A DNA stretch of 64,000 nt, taken from assembly GCF_001411495.1 (NCBI RefSeq), contig NZ_CP012981.1:1984001-2048000 (forward strand), in the 5' to 3' direction. Position 1 is the first letter of the stretch. Every line of letters begins with the position of its first letter. Of this stretch, positions 36,724 through 46,533 are shown piece after piece. A model generated the notes under the pieces. The model saw only the letters and a program-made list of their open reading frames with translations. It was not told where the DNA came from and searched no databases. This DNA comes from Burkholderia cepacia ATCC 25416. Its GTDB lineage: Bacteria; Pseudomonadota; Gammaproteobacteria; Burkholderiales; Burkholderiaceae. The position numbers and the translations under genes are program-made.

Positions 36724-37836
36724 TCAGCCGCCGATATACGACATCTCGACACGCTTGCCGGCGCCGTCGGGCACGGTGTCGGCAGACGCGCTGCCGCGCA
36801 GCTGCGAATAACGGTCGGTGCGGGCCTGCCAGATGCGGGCGATCGCGGTCGCGATCTCGGCGTCGCTCGCGCCGCCGCGCACGAGTGCGCGCAGGTCGTG
36901 GCCCGTCGACGCGAACAGGCACAGGTACAGCTTGCCTTCGGTCGACAGCCGCGCGCGCGTGCAGTCGCCGCAGAAGGCCTGCGTGACGCTCGAAATCACG
37001 CCGAGCTCGCCGCTGCCGTCCGCGTAGCCCCAGCGCTGCGCGGTTTCTGCCGCCGTGTGCGGCTCGAGCGGTACGAGCGGGAAGTGTTCGGCGATGCGTG
37101 CGATGACGTCCGCCGACGGCAGCACCTCGGTCATGTTCCAGCCGTTCGACGTACCGACGTCCATGTACTCGATGAAGCGCAGGATCACGCCGGTACCGCG
37201 GAAACGCTCCGCCATCGGCAGGATCTCGCTGTCATTGGTGCCGCGCTTCACGACCATGTTGACCTTGACAGGCGCGAGGCCCGCGGCCTGGGCGGCGAAG
37301 ATGCCGTCGAGCACGTCGGCGCTCGCGAACTCGGCATCGTTCATGCGCTTGAACAGCGTATCGTCGAGCGCGTCGAGGCTGACCGTCACGCGCGTGAGCC
37401 CGGCGTCCTTCAGCGCGCGCGCCTTGCGGGCGAGCAGCGAACCGTTGGTCGTGAGCGTCAGGTCGAGCGGGCGGCCGTCATGCGTGGTCAGGCGGGCGAG
37501 GCGCTCGATCAGGAATTCGAGATTCTTGCGCAGCAGCGGCTCGCCGCCCGTGATGCGGATCTTCTCGACGCCATGTGCGACAAAGAGTCGCGCCACGCGT
37601 TCGATTTCCTCATGCGTGAGCAGCGCGCTGTGCGGCAGGAACGGGTAGTCCTTGTCGAAGACGGCGCGCGGCATGCAGTACACGCAGCGGAAGTTGCAGC
37701 GATCCGTCACCGAAATGCGCAGGTCGCGCAGCGGCCTGGCGAGCGTGTCGGCCAGCGTGCCGTCCGGGGCGTGCGCGACGCCGGAGACGTCCGGCATCCC
37801 GCTGACGTCGGCGAGAGGAATGATGCGTCGGGACAT
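36724..37836 (-). CDS. moaA: GTP 3',8-cyclase MoaA
   Basis: Radical-SAM enzyme starting molybdopterin synthesis from GTP. The 370-residue protein has the first cluster motif CNFRCVYC (Cys47, Cys51, Cys54), SAM-binding [11 protein letters not shown], and the C-terminal cluster in [20 protein letters not shown]. The protein ends in Gly-Gly, required in this family. It opens the operon moaA-mobA-moeA-membrane protein-GNAT. A TAAAAT at 37864-37869 (minus) may be its -10 box; no Shine-Dalgarno sequence is visible before ATG 37836. Confidence 0.95.
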   Translation of the reverse strand: MSRRIIPLADVSGMPDVSGVAHAPDGTLADTLARPLRDLRISVTDRCNFRCVYCMPRAVFDKDYPFLPHSALLTHEEIERVARLFVAHGVEKIRITGGEPLLRKNLEFLIERLARLTTHDGRPLDLTLTTNGSLLARKARALKDAGLTRVTVSLDALDDTLFKRMNDAEFASADVLDGIFAAQAAGLAPVKVNMVVKRGTNDSEILPMAERFRGTGVILRFIEYMDVGTSNGWNMTEVLPSADVIARIAEHFPLVPLEPHTAAETAQRWGYADGSGELGVISSVTQAFCGDCTRARLSTEGKLYLCLFASTGHDLRALVRGGASDAEIATAIARIWQARTDRYSQLRGSASADTVPDGAGKRVEMSYIGG

Positions 37837-37920
37837 GTTGAAAGAAGTGCGAACCAGGCCTCTATTTTAGCCGCAAGCGGCGGGCCGGGCCGGTGGGCGG
37901 AAACCCGCAGCGCGGACGTG

Positions 37921-37946
37921 AAAAAGCCCGCCGGAGGCGGGCTTTT
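37921..37946 (-). terminator. Terminator downstream of rne
   Basis: AAAAGCCCGCC and GGCGGGCTTTT arms with a three-base loop end in T5 on the minus strand, 22 bases after the rne stop. It separates rne from the molybdenum cofactor operon. Confidence 0.88.
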
Positions 37947-37967
37947 CCTGGTCGGGCGATGTGCCGG

Positions 37968-40900
37968 TCAGTGATGCGTCGTTTCGACCTGCTGCATCGG
38001 GGCCGTATCGACCGGCGGCAGTGCCTTGCGTTCGCGCGGCACACGAGCCGGACGCGGGAGTCGCGACGCGGCTTCCTGCGCGGCGGCGAACTTGTCGGCG
38101 TCCGTGTTCACCCAGACGAGACCGGCCTGCTCCAGCACGACATCCAGGCTCGCCGAAGCGGGCGCGGCTGCCGGTTGTGCGGGAACCGGTGCCGGTGCTG
38201 CGACGGCCTCGACCGGCGCAGCTTCGACCGGTGCCGGCTCGACAGCCGCCGGAGCGGCTTCGATCGCCACGGCCGGCGCGGCTTGCTCGACGGGCGCGGA
38301 CTGCGGTGCTTCGACCGCGGCAGGCGCTGCCGGCACTTCGAACGCGTCCGTCGGCGAAACCGCGACCGGAGCCGGACCGGCTTCCGTTTCGACGGCCGGT
38401 GCGACCGGAGCCGGTTCTGCCGCGTGGGCAACAACCGCCGGTTCGACCGGAGCCGCTTCGACGTGTACCGGTGCCGGCTGCGGCTCGACAGCGGCCGGCG
38501 CAACCGGTTCGGCGTGGTGCTCGACCGCTGCTTCGGCGACGACGGCGCTTGCCGCAGCCGCGGCCACGACGACTGCCGGTGCGGCCGTGTGGGCCGGTTC
38601 GGCAGCAGCCGGTGCTTCCGGCGTCACGGCTTGCACGGCGGCTTCGCCATCTGCGCCTTGCTCGGCGTGGTCGACGACTGCGCCGTCTTCCTCGCGCTCG
38701 CGGCGACCGCCGCGGCGGCCGCGCCGGCGACGGCGACGTTCCTCGCCATCACGCGCGCCGGCTTCCGCGTCGGCTGCCAGCTCGGCGCCGGGCAGGGCCT
38801 CGGCGACGGCCTTGTCGGCGTCCGGTTCCGGATGCGTTTCGCCACGGTTGACCGTTTCGAGCGTAGCCGCATGCTGGGTCGGCTTGCGGCGCTCGCCGCG
38901 CTCGCGACGTTCCTGGCGCTCGCCACGGCCGGCGGCTTCGACGCCTTCCGGCTGCTCGGCACGCTCGCGCGGTTCGCGGTTCTCGCGCGGTTCGCGGCTT
39001 TCACGCGGCTCGCGGCCTTCGCGCGGGCCACGGCCCTCGCGACCTTCGCGACCCTCACGGCCTTCGCGGATCTCGCGACCTTCACGCGGCTCACGGCCCT
39101 CGCGCGGTTCGCGGTTCTCGCGCGGTTCGCGTGCTTCACGCACTTCCTTGCCTTCGCGTTCCTGGCGTTGCTGCTGGCCGCGGCCTGCCGCTGCCTGGTC
39201 GCGTCCGCCTTGTGCCTGCTGGGCGCCGCCGCGACGGTTGCGGTTGCGATCGCCGCCGCGTTCGCCGCGTTGCTCGGACTTCTCGGCGCGTTCGCCGCGA
39301 GCCGGGCGGGCTGCCTGCTCCTTCGCCGGTGCCGGGGCAACCGGTGCGGGCGCCGGAGCCGGCGCCACACCGAACAGGCCCTTCAGCCAGCCGATGAAAC
39401 CGCCGCTTGCCGGCGCGACGGGCGCGGGCGCGGCAACGGGTTCGACCGGACGCTGCGGTGCCGGGCTCGGCGCCGGACGCTCGGGCGTGATGCCCTTGAC
39501 CGCGGCTTCCTGCTTCGGCTTCACTTCCGCCGCGCGCTTGCTGTAGCCGGTTTCCGACTCGAGTTCGCGGGCCGCTTCCTCGGCCATCTTCCAGGATGCG
39601 CGCGGATCGTCGAGACGTGCGTCGTCGTGGCGCAGGCGCTCGAGCTTGTAGTGCGGCGTATCGAGGTGCTTGTTCGGGATCAGCACGATGCCGACCTTGA
39701 AGCGCGACTCGATCTTGTTGATTTCCTGACGCTTTTCGTTGAGCAGGAAGGCGGTCACCTCGACCGGCACCTGGCAGTGGATCGCCGCGGTGTTTTCCTT
39801 CATCGCTTCTTCCTGAATGATCCGCAGGACCTGCAGCGCGGACGATTCGGTATCGCGGATGTGGCCGGTGCCGTTACAACGCGGGCAGGTCACGTGGCTG
39901 CCTTCCGACAGGGCCGGACGCAGGCGCTGGCGCGACAGTTCCATCAGGCCGAAACGGGAGATCTTGCCCATCTGGACGCGCGCGCGGTCATGCTTGAGCG
40001 CGTCTTTCAGGCGCTGCTCGACTTCGCGCTGGCTCTTCGCCGATTCCATGTCGATGAAATCGATCACGATCAGGCCGCCGAGGTCGCGCAGGCGGAGCTG
40101 GCGGGCGACTTCGTCGGCCGCTTCGAGGTTCGTGCGGGTCGCCGTTTCCTCGATGTCCGCGCCCTTGGTCGCGCGCGCCGAGTTCACGTCGATCGCGACG
40201 AGCGCTTCGGTGTGGTCGATCACGATCGCGCCGCCCGACGGCAGCGGCACCGTACGCGAGTACGCGGTCTCGATCTGGTGCTCGATCTGGAAGCGGGAGA
40301 ACAGCGGCACGTCGTCGTGGTAGCGCTTCACCTTCGCGACGTTGTCCGGCATCACGATATCCATGAATGCGCGGGCCTGATCGTGGATCTCGTTCGTATC
40401 GATCAGGATTTCGCCGATATCGGGCTGGAAATAGTCCCGGATCGCGCGGATCACGAGGCTCGATTCCAGGTAGATCAGCATCGGCTGGCCGGCGTTGCCG
40501 CTTTGCGACGCCGCTTCGATCGCGCGCCACAGTTGCAGCAGGTAGTTCAGGTCCCACTGCAGTTCCTCGGCGCTGCGGCCGATGCCCGCGGTACGGGCGA
40601 TCATGCTCATGCCGTCCGGAATCTGCAGTTGCGCCATCGTTTCACGCAGTTCCTGACGCTCGTCGCCTTCGATCCGGCGCGACACGCCGCCGCCGCGCGG
40701 GTTGTTCGGCATCAGCACCAGGTAGCGGCCGGCGAGCGAGATGAAGGTGGTGAGGGCGGCGCCCTTGTTGCCGCGCTCTTCCTTTTCGACCTGGACGATC
40801 AGCTCCTGGCCTTCGCGCAGCGCATCCTGGATGCGCGCGGAGCGCATGTCGATGCCTTCCTTGAAATACTGGCGGGCGACTTCCTTGAACGGCAGGAACC

Positions 40901-41096
40901 CGTGGCGGTCTTCGCCGTAATTGACGAAGCACGCTTCGAGCGACGGCTCGATACGGGTGATGACACCTTTGTAGATATTGCCTTTGCGCTGTTCGCGCCC
41001 GGCGGTTTCGATGTCGATGTCGATGAGCTTCTGCCCATCGACGATGGCGACGCGCAGCTCCTCCTGCTGCGTCGCATTGAACAGCATGCGTTTCAT
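37968..41096 (-). CDS. rne: Ribonuclease E
   Basis: The main endoribonuclease of mRNA decay and rRNA/tRNA processing, and scaffold of the degradosome. The 1042-residue protein begins [20 protein letters not shown]; the S1 domain covers about 35-120. The DNase I-like catalytic core carries Asp303/Asp346-type residues ([21 protein letters not shown]). The zinc link CPRC is at Cys404/Cys407, the same numbers as in E. coli. From about residue 530 the chain is disordered: an Arg/Glu/Pro repeat block at about 650-712 (RNA-binding type), then an Ala/Pro/Val-rich tail. A 723-base leader precedes it. Confidence 0.95.
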   Translation of the reverse strand: MKRMLFNATQQEELRVAIVDGQKLIDIDIETAGREQRKGNIYKGVITRIEPSLEACFVNYGEDRHGFLPFKEVARQYFKEGIDMRSARIQDALREGQELIVQVEKEERGNKGAALTTFISLAGRYLVLMPNNPRGGGVSRRIEGDERQELRETMAQLQIPDGMSMIARTAGIGRSAEELQWDLNYLLQLWRAIEAASQSGNAGQPMLIYLESSLVIRAIRDYFQPDIGEILIDTNEIHDQARAFMDIVMPDNVAKVKRYHDDVPLFSRFQIEHQIETAYSRTVPLPSGGAIVIDHTEALVAIDVNSARATKGADIEETATRTNLEAADEVARQLRLRDLGGLIVIDFIDMESAKSQREVEQRLKDALKHDRARVQMGKISRFGLMELSRQRLRPALSEGSHVTCPRCNGTGHIRDTESSALQVLRIIQEEAMKENTAAIHCQVPVEVTAFLLNEKRQEINKIESRFKVGIVLIPNKHLDTPHYKLERLRHDDARLDDPRASWKMAEEAARELESETGYSKRAAEVKPKQEAAVKGITPERPAPSPAPQRPVEPVAAPAPVAPASGGFIGWLKGLFGVAPAPAPAPVAPAPAKEQAARPARGERAEKSEQRGERGGDRNRNRRGGAQQAQGGRDQAAAGRGQQQRQEREGKEVREAREPRENREPREGREPREGREIREGREGREGREGRGPREGREPRESREPRENREPRERAEQPEGVEAAGRGERQERRERGERRKPTQHAATLETVNRGETHPEPDADKAVAEALPGAELAADAEAGARDGEERRRRRRGRRGGRREREEDGAVVDHAEQGADGEAAVQAVTPEAPAAAEPAHTAAPAVVVAAAAASAVVAEAAVEHHAEPVAPAAVEPQPAPVHVEAAPVEPAVVAHAAEPAPVAPAVETEAGPAPVAVSPTDAFEVPAAPAAVEAPQSAPVEQAAPAVAIEAAPAAVEPAPVEAAPVEAVAAPAPVPAQPAAAPASASLDVVLEQAGLVWVNTDADKFAAAQEAASRLPRPARVPRERKALPPVDTAPMQQVETTHH
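38964..39147 (-). repeat. Arg-Glu-Pro coding repeat in the RNase E tail
   Basis: Degenerate 9- and 18-base units encode repeats such as [12 protein letters not shown] and REGREG in about 60 residues of the RNase E C-terminal region. Units vary at synonymous sites, and slippage-type length variation between strains is likely. The protein segment is strongly charged and probably binds RNA. Confidence 0.75.
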
Positions 41097-41819
41097 GAAC
41101 GGCTCCAGGCGGCTCCGCTGCCGGCGCCTCGCGGTTGTCAGTCGCGAGGGCGGGAACGACGGCAGGCCGCACCTTGTTGTGTTGTCACAAGCACGCTGGA
41201 GCGGGAACGATGGCGGGGAGAATTGCCTGAAGAGGCGCTTGGGCCCCGAAAGACGGGGCCGGCGGCCGTAGGGCACCTGCGAATACGGCTTCAAAGCACG
41301 GCGTTCACACACCGCACGCTGCACAAGCGCGCTAAGCCTGAGTCCGGGCATTGCCACGGGCGCGCGCAATGCGTCGCGCGCGCCGACGGGCGGCAGATGC
41401 TGCGGCTTGGGCCGCAGCGGGGAGTATCGAATCCAGCCCGACTTTCCCGCTTGGGGTGTACTTCCCTGGTTTGACGTCGCCAAGTCCCGCACGCTTCGCG
41501 GAACCAAATCGGGCGCAACGCCGTAATTTTCGCAACCGGCAGCTTGCGGACGCACTTCGCGCCGTCTGGCTGCCGATCAAATTCTTTTCAACCAACTTTC
41601 CGTTACCGCGGCACCTTGCCGACCGAATCCGCCTGTGGGCGCGATCCTTGCCGGCGAGCGGTGCCGTGCGTGCAACTTGCTGCATCTCTTTGATTAGGGG
41701 CGAGCAGCGGACCCCCGGCGCAAGTAAAATAGCGGTTTGCGCTTGCGCCTTGCCCGATTCGGTCGGGGCCGGCCGGTCAGGCCACCCACAACGTCAAGCT
41801 GGGCAAAATTATATTCAGT
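41097..41819 (-). promoter_or_regulatory. Long structured leader of rne and divergent rluC promoter region
   Basis: 723 bases without a supported gene lie between the divergent rne and rluC starts. Three strong hairpins are found: GGCCCCG/CGGGGCC with a 5-base loop (41242-41260), GGCGCGCGC/GCGCGCGCC with an 8-base loop (41359-41384), and CTGCGGC/GCCGCAG with a 4-base loop (41400-41417). In E. coli the rne 5' leader (about 360 bases, with stem-loops) is the target of RNase E autoregulation, and a similar role is inferred. A -10-like TATTTT (minus, 41725-41730) could be an rne promoter element, giving a leader of about 620 bases. TATATT at 41810-41815 is too close to the rluC ATG to be its usual promoter. 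Confidence 0.5.
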
Positions 41820-42824
41820 ATGAATGAGTTAGGCAAAATATCCCAGAATTCGGTCGCAAGCGGCCAGGTATCGATGATCGAGATCGACGAAAACTCGGCC
41901 GGTCAGCGGATCGACAACTTCCTGTTGCGCGTCTGTAAAGGCGTGCCCAAAAGCCATATTTACCGGATCCTGCGCAGCGGCGAAGTGCGTGTGAACAAGG
42001 GCCGGATCGACGCGCAGTACCGTCTGGCCCTTGGCGACATCGTTCGCGTGCCGCCCGTGCGCGTGGCGGCGGCGGACCTCGCGCGCGCCGACACGCCCGT
42101 CGTGCCGCCCGCGAATTTCCACGTGCTGTACGAGGACGACGCGATGCTCGTCATCGACAAGCCGGCGGGGGTCGCGGTCCACGGTGGCAGCGGCGTCGCG
42201 TTCGGCGTGATCGAGCAGATGCGCCAGGCGCGCCCGCGTGCGAAGTTCCTCGAACTCGTGCACCGGCTCGACCGCGAGACGTCCGGGATCCTGATGCTCG
42301 CGAAGAAGCGCACGGCGCTGGTGGGCCTGCACGAGCAGATTCGCGAGAACCGGATGGACAAGCGCTACTTCGCGTGCGTGCACGGCGAATGGCAGCCCGA
42401 CTGGGGTCGCCGTCGCGCGGTGAAGGCGCCGCTGTTCAAGTATTCGACCCCGGAAGGGGAGCGCCGCGTGCGCGTGCAGGACGACGGGCTGCCGTCGCAT
42501 ACGGTGTTCAACCTCGTCGACCGCTGGCCGGACTACGCGCTCGTCGAAGCGGAACTCAAAACGGGTCGGACCCATCAGATCCGGGTGCATCTCGCCCATC
42601 TCGGCCTGCCGATCGCCGGCGACGCCAAGTATGGCGATTTCGCACTGAACAAGGCGCTGGCGCGCGCGAATGCGCAGCCGTCGTTGAAACGGATGTTCCT
42701 GCATGCGCACCGGCTGCGGCTCGCCCACCCGCTGACCGGCGAGGCGCTGCAGTTCGATGCGCCGCTGCCGGACGAATGCCGGCGCTTCCTCGACCAACTC
42801 AGCGCATTGCGCGATACCGCCTGA
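41820..42824 (+). CDS. rluC: 23S rRNA pseudouridine synthase RluC
   Basis: Makes pseudouridines 955, 2504 and 2580 of 23S rRNA (E. coli numbering). The 334-residue protein has an S4 domain (about 25-75, SAGQRIDNFLLRVCKGVPKS) and the catalytic motif HRLDRETSG with Asp151. GRTHQIRVHLAHLG closes the active site. A second possible start is ATG 41874, which keeps the S4 domain whole; neither has a strong ribosome binding site. Divergent from rne, as in many proteobacteria. Confidence 0.93.
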   Translation: MNELGKISQNSVASGQVSMIEIDENSAGQRIDNFLLRVCKGVPKSHIYRILRSGEVRVNKGRIDAQYRLALGDIVRVPPVRVAAADLARADTPVVPPANFHVLYEDDAMLVIDKPAGVAVHGGSGVAFGVIEQMRQARPRAKFLELVHRLDRETSGILMLAKKRTALVGLHEQIRENRMDKRYFACVHGEWQPDWGRRRAVKAPLFKYSTPEGERRVRVQDDGLPSHTVFNLVDRWPDYALVEAELKTGRTHQIRVHLAHLGLPIAGDAKYGDFALNKALARANAQPSLKRMFLHAHRLRLAHPLTGEALQFDAPLPDECRRFLDQLSALRDTA

Positions 42825-42835
42825 ACCTGAACCGC

Positions 42836-43495
42836 ATGGCTCGACAGCAATTTGACCTGATCGTCTTCGACTGGGACGGCACGCTGATGGATTCGACTGC
42901 GCACATCGCGCACAGCATCCAGGCCGCATGCCGCGATCTCGGCCTGCCCACGCCGTCCGACGAGGCGTCGCGCTACGTGATCGGCCTCGGCCTGCGCGAC
43001 GCGCTGCAGATTACCGCTCCGACCCTCGATCCGTCCGACTATTCGCGGCTCGCCGAGCGCTACCGCTATCACTATCTGCTCGACGATCAGCGCATCGAGC
43101 TGTTCGCCGGCGTGCGCGAACTGCTCGCCGAACTGCGCGACACCGGTTATCTGCTCGCGGTGGCAACCGGCAAGGGCCGGGTCGGGCTGAATCGCGTGCT
43201 CGACCAGTCGAAGCTGACGAGCCTGTTCGATGCGACGCGCTGCGCGGACGAGACTTTCTCCAAACCCCATCCGGCGATGCTGCACGAGCTGTCTCGGGAA
43301 CTGGGGCAGGATCTTTCTCGCACCGTGATGATCGGCGACACGACGCACGACCTGCAGATGGCCGCGAGTGCCGGGGCGGCCGGCGTTGGTGTCGCTTACG
43401 GCGCGCACACGGCCGATGCGCTGGCTGCGCTCACGCCGCGCTTCGTCGCGCCGGACGTCGAAGCGCTGGCCGCGTGGTTGCGGGAGCACGCATGA
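42836..43495 (+). CDS. HAD-IA family phosphatase, phosphoglycolate phosphatase-like
   Basis: A 219-residue haloacid dehalogenase-type hydrolase. Motif I is FDWDGTLMDS with the nucleophile Asp12 and acid Asp14; motif II lies in LAVATGKGR; motif III/IV in FSKPHP and MIGDTTHDLQMA. The cap is helical, as in Gph-like enzymes. The substrate is unknown. Starts 11 bases after rluC and overlaps the Rieske gene by four bases, so the set rluC-HAD-Rieske-sppA is an operon. Confidence 0.88.
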   Translation: MARQQFDLIVFDWDGTLMDSTAHIAHSIQAACRDLGLPTPSDEASRYVIGLGLRDALQITAPTLDPSDYSRLAERYRYHYLLDDQRIELFAGVRELLAELRDTGYLLAVATGKGRVGLNRVLDQSKLTSLFDATRCADETFSKPHPAMLHELSRELGQDLSRTVMIGDTTHDLQMAASAGAAGVGVAYGAHTADALAALTPRFVAPDVEALAAWLREHA

Positions 43496-43893
43496 GCGCG
43501 GCGCCGGACGCGATGCGTGTGTGCGCATCGGATGCCCTGGCCGACGGCGGTGCCGGCGTGCGCGTCGACGCGACGCTGCGCGGCGAGCAGGCCGTCGTGT
43601 TCTTCGTGCGCTACGAGGGGCGCGCATACGGTTACCTGAACCGCTGCGCGCATGTGCCGATGGAGCTCGACTGGGCCGAAGGGCAGTTCTTCGAATCGTC
43701 GGGCCTCTACCTGATGTGCGCGACGCATGGCGCGATCTACGAGCCGAACACAGGCAAGTGCGTCGGCGGCCCGTGCCGCGGCGGCCGGCTGCGGCCGGTC
43801 GAGGTCGACGAGCGCGACACGGCCGACGGGCGTGCGGTATTCTGGGTGCCCGACGCCGACCTGCGTCCCGCCGTTTCCGCCACGACCGACTGA
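43492..43893 (+). CDS. Rieske-type [2Fe-2S] protein
   Basis: A 133-residue small Rieske protein. The ligands are in CAHVPMELDW (Cys-x-His) and CATHGAIYEPNTGKC (Cys-x-x-His), with GGPCRGG after the second. There is no signal peptide or membrane helix, so it is probably a cytoplasmic ferredoxin-like carrier. Its partner is not evident from neighbours. The start ATG overlaps the HAD stop (ATGA). Confidence 0.87.
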   Translation: MSAAPDAMRVCASDALADGGAGVRVDATLRGEQAVVFFVRYEGRAYGYLNRCAHVPMELDWAEGQFFESSGLYLMCATHGAIYEPNTGKCVGGPCRGGRLRPVEVDERDTADGRAVFWVPDADLRPAVSATTD

Positions 43894-43905
43894 CGACAAC
43901 ACCGC

Positions 43906-44898
43906 ATGGCCGACCAACCGAATTCCCCGGATTCCTCCTCCCGTCCCGACAGCCGTGAACCGAACTGGGAGCGTGCGGCGCTCGAGCGGATCGCGCTCGC
44001 GGCCGTCAAGGAGCAGCGCGCGGCACGGCGCTGGAAGATCTTCTTCCGCTTCGCGTTCCTCGGCGTGTTCGTGCTGCTTGCGTTCGCGCTGATCGATTTC
44101 TCGAGCGATGCGAAGTTCTCGGCGAGCGGGCGGCATACGGCGCTCGTGACGATCGACGGCGAGATCGCCGCCGGCGTCAACGCGAACGCCGACGACATCA
44201 ACACGGCGCTCGACGCCGCGTTCGACGACGACGGTACGGCCGGCGTCGTGCTGCGGATCAACAGCCCGGGCGGCAGCCCGGTGCAGGCCGGGATGGTCTA
44301 CGACGAGATCCGGCGGCTGCGCGCGAAGCATCCGGACAAGCCGCTGTACGTCGTCGTGACCGACATGTGTGCATCGGGCGGCTATTACATCGCGTCCGCG
44401 GCCGACAAGATCTTCGTCGACAAGGCGAGCATCGTCGGGTCGATCGGCGTGCTGATGGACGGGTTCGGCTTTACCGGCCTGATGGGCAAGCTCGGCGTCG
44501 AGCGGCGCCTGCATACCTCGGGCGAAAACAAGGGCTTCTACGACCCGTTCTCTCCGGACACGCCGAAGATGGACGCGCATGCGCAGGCGTTGCTCGATCA
44601 GGTGCACGCGCAGTTCATCAAGGCGGTGAAGGATGGCCGCGGCAAGCGGCTGCACGAGACGCCCGACATGTTCTCGGGCCTGTTCTGGACCGGCGAGAAG
44701 AGCGTCGAGCTCGGGCTCGCCGACGGCTTCGGCACGACCGACACGGTCGCGCGCGACGTGCTGAAGGCGCCCGATCTCGTCGACTATACGGTGAAGGAAA
44801 GCCTGACGAACCGTGTCGCGCGCAAGTTCGGCGCGGCCGTCGGCGGCGCCGCGATGAAGGCGCTGACGGCCGGCGGCGCGTCGGTCAGCCTGCGCTGA
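43906..44898 (+). CDS. S49 family signal peptide peptidase, SppA-like
   Basis: A 330-residue membrane protease with one transmembrane helix at about 44-64. It has the single catalytic domain of SohB/short SppA type: INSPGGSPVQAG, the nucleophile Ser157 in CASGGYYIASAADKI, and the general-base lysine Lys209 in SGENKGFYDPF. It probably degrades cleaved signal peptides in the inner membrane. Last gene of the rluC operon; a GGCGGGCC/GGCCCGCC hairpin without a T run follows at 44908-44928. Confidence 0.9.
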   Translation: MADQPNSPDSSSRPDSREPNWERAALERIALAAVKEQRAARRWKIFFRFAFLGVFVLLAFALIDFSSDAKFSASGRHTALVTIDGEIAAGVNANADDINTALDAAFDDDGTAGVVLRINSPGGSPVQAGMVYDEIRRLRAKHPDKPLYVVVTDMCASGGYYIASAADKIFVDKASIVGSIGVLMDGFGFTGLMGKLGVERRLHTSGENKGFYDPFSPDTPKMDAHAQALLDQVHAQFIKAVKDGRGKRLHETPDMFSGLFWTGEKSVELGLADGFGTTDTVARDVLKAPDLVDYTVKESLTNRVARKFGAAVGGAAMKALTAGGASVSLR

Positions 44899-44907
44899 CC
44901 GGAAGCG

Positions 44908-44928
44908 GGCGGGCCGCGATGGCCCGCC
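44908..44928. terminator. Hairpin between convergent sppA-like gene and methylase gene
   Basis: GGCGGGCC and GGCCCGCC are perfect eight-base arms around a five-base loop. No T run follows, so it may be a weak terminator or an RNA 3' end stabiliser. Confidence 0.4.
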
Positions 44929-44960
44929 GATCGGCTGCCGGGCAGCCGCCGGTCGCGGCT

Positions 44961-45683
44961 TCAGTTCGCCAGCAGCAGGAAGATCGCAGGGCGCTTGTGC
45001 AGATTCGGCGCAGGCGCCTTTTTCCAGTCCGTCACGGTGCGGCTCGCGATCGTCTCGGTCGCGAGGGTCAGGTCGGCCGCGACGCAGATCTGCGTCGACG
45101 GTGCGCAGGTCGCGACGAGCGTGTCGAGCATCGCCTGATTCCGGTACGGCGTTTCGATGAAGATCTGCGTCTGGCGCGCCTTGCGTGACAGCTGCTCGAG
45201 TTCGCGCAGGCGTTTCGCACGCGCGGCCGCGTCGACCGGCAGGTAGCCGTTGAACGCGAAGCTCTGGCCGTTCAGGCCCGATGCCATCAGCGCGAGCAGG
45301 ATCGAACTCGGCCCGACGAGCGGCACGACCTTCACCCCGCGCTCGTGTGCGCGGCGCACCAGCAAGGCGCCGGGATCGGCGACGGCCGGGCAGCCGGCTT
45401 CGGATACGAGGCCGGCGTCCGCACCGGCCAGCACGGGCGCGAGCAGCCGGTCGATCTGGCCGGCCGGCGTATTGACGTTCAGTTCGCTGATTTCGATTTC
45501 CTGGATCGGGCGCGTCGTGCCGATCTTCTTCAGAAACGCGCGCGTCGTCTTCGCGTTCTCGCCGATGTAATAGCCGAGCGTGCCGGCGCGTGCCTGCACG
45601 GCCGCGGGCAGGACGGCCGCGAGCATCGATTCGTCGCCTTCGCCGAGCGTGTTCGGAACGAGATAGAGCGTGCCGGCCGTCAT
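44961..45683 (-). CDS. SAM-dependent methyltransferase of the RsmI/tetrapyrrole methylase fold
   Basis: A 240-residue paralogue of RsmI, the 16S rRNA cytidine-1402 2'-O-methyltransferase. It has AGLVSEAGCPAVADPGALLV and VVPLVGPSSILLALMASGLN, the two SAM-binding loops of this fold, and FNGYLPVD. It is shorter than RsmI (about 285 residues) and lacks its C-terminal region. The target may be RNA or protein; not determinable. The start overlaps the maf stop by four bases, so the two are coupled. Confidence 0.8.
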   Translation of the reverse strand: MTAGTLYLVPNTLGEGDESMLAAVLPAAVQARAGTLGYYIGENAKTTRAFLKKIGTTRPIQEIEISELNVNTPAGQIDRLLAPVLAGADAGLVSEAGCPAVADPGALLVRRAHERGVKVVPLVGPSSILLALMASGLNGQSFAFNGYLPVDAAARAKRLRELEQLSRKARQTQIFIETPYRNQAMLDTLVATCAPSTQICVAADLTLATETIASRTVTDWKKAPAPNLHKRPAIFLLLAN

Positions 45684-46312
45684 GCGCGGTCTCCACGGGT
45701 GGTTGCAAACAGCGGATAGTCGGCGGCGCGCAGCATCCGCGTGAGCGCGATCAGCGGCAGGCCGACGAGTGCCGTCGGGTCGTTCGAGTCGATCGCGTCG
45801 AGCAGCGCGATGCCGAGCCCTTCCGACTTGGCGCTGCCGGCGACGTCGTACGGCGTTTCCGCGCGCAGGTACGCATCGAGTTCGGCCTCGGGCAGCGAGC
45901 GGAAACGCACGCGCGTGACGACGTCCTCGACCTGCGCTTCGCCCGTGCGGCTGTCATACAGGCAGAGCGCGCTGTGGAATTCGACTTCGCGGCCCTGCAT
46001 CGACGCGAGTTGCGCGAGCGCGCGCTCATGCGTGCCGGGCTTGCCGATCTGGAGTCCGTCGAAGGTCGCGACCTGGTCGGACCCGATCACGAGCACGCCG
46101 TCCGGCGCGTCGATCGTCGCGGCGACGGCGCGCGCTTTCGCGCCCGCAAGGCGCAGTGCGGTCGCGGCCGGCGTTTCGCCGTCGCGCGGGGTTTCGTCGA
46201 GGTCGGGCGACACGACGTCGAAGGGGATGCCGAGGCGCTCGAGGAGCGCGCGGCGGTAGCGTGAACTGGAGGCAAGAATCAGCCGCGGCGGGCGGCAAAC
46301 GGTATCCGGCAT
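45680..46312 (-). CDS. maf: Maf-like nucleotide pyrophosphatase
   Basis: A 210-residue Maf protein, a house-cleaning hydrolase of non-canonical or modified nucleoside triphosphates (dTTP/UTP or m7GTP-type). Motifs are LILASSSRYRRALLERLGI, DETPRDGETPAATALRLAGAK and VIGSDQVATFDG with the catalytic Asp, followed by GKPGTHERAL. The sequence is closer to the YceF/m7GTP subgroup. ATG 46312 chosen. The 221-base gap to the divergent yceD has no further gene. Confidence 0.9.
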   Translation of the reverse strand: MPDTVCRPPRLILASSSRYRRALLERLGIPFDVVSPDLDETPRDGETPAATALRLAGAKARAVAATIDAPDGVLVIGSDQVATFDGLQIGKPGTHERALAQLASMQGREVEFHSALCLYDSRTGEAQVEDVVTRVRFRSLPEAELDAYLRAETPYDVAGSAKSEGLGIALLDAIDSNDPTALVGLPLIALTRMLRAADYPLFATTRGDRA

Positions 46313-46533
46313 GGTCGGTGGGATTGGTGAGTCGTCGGGTGTTGCGCAGCGTTGCTGCGGACGCAAGCTTAAGTGATTGACTGCAAAAGGTAAAACAGGT
46401 ATGCTTTCCCGCTTTTCGTCGGCAGGCTTCCGTTGTGGTGGCGCCTGCCGGGTCTTCGGAAGTAAAGTACGGTCACCCGTACGCGAGCGGTGCCAAGCCG
46501 GATCCGCAAGTCAGCCTGTAGGCAGGAGCGCAC

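Noticed and set aside
37893..41474. Open frame of 1193 codons on the plus strand opposite rne
   Set aside because: It is a high-G+C antisense shadow of RNase E. The minus strand has all catalytic and zinc motifs.
41810..41815. TATATT as the rluC promoter -10 box
   Set aside because: It ends only four bases before the annotated ATG and has no -35, so it would start transcription inside the gene.
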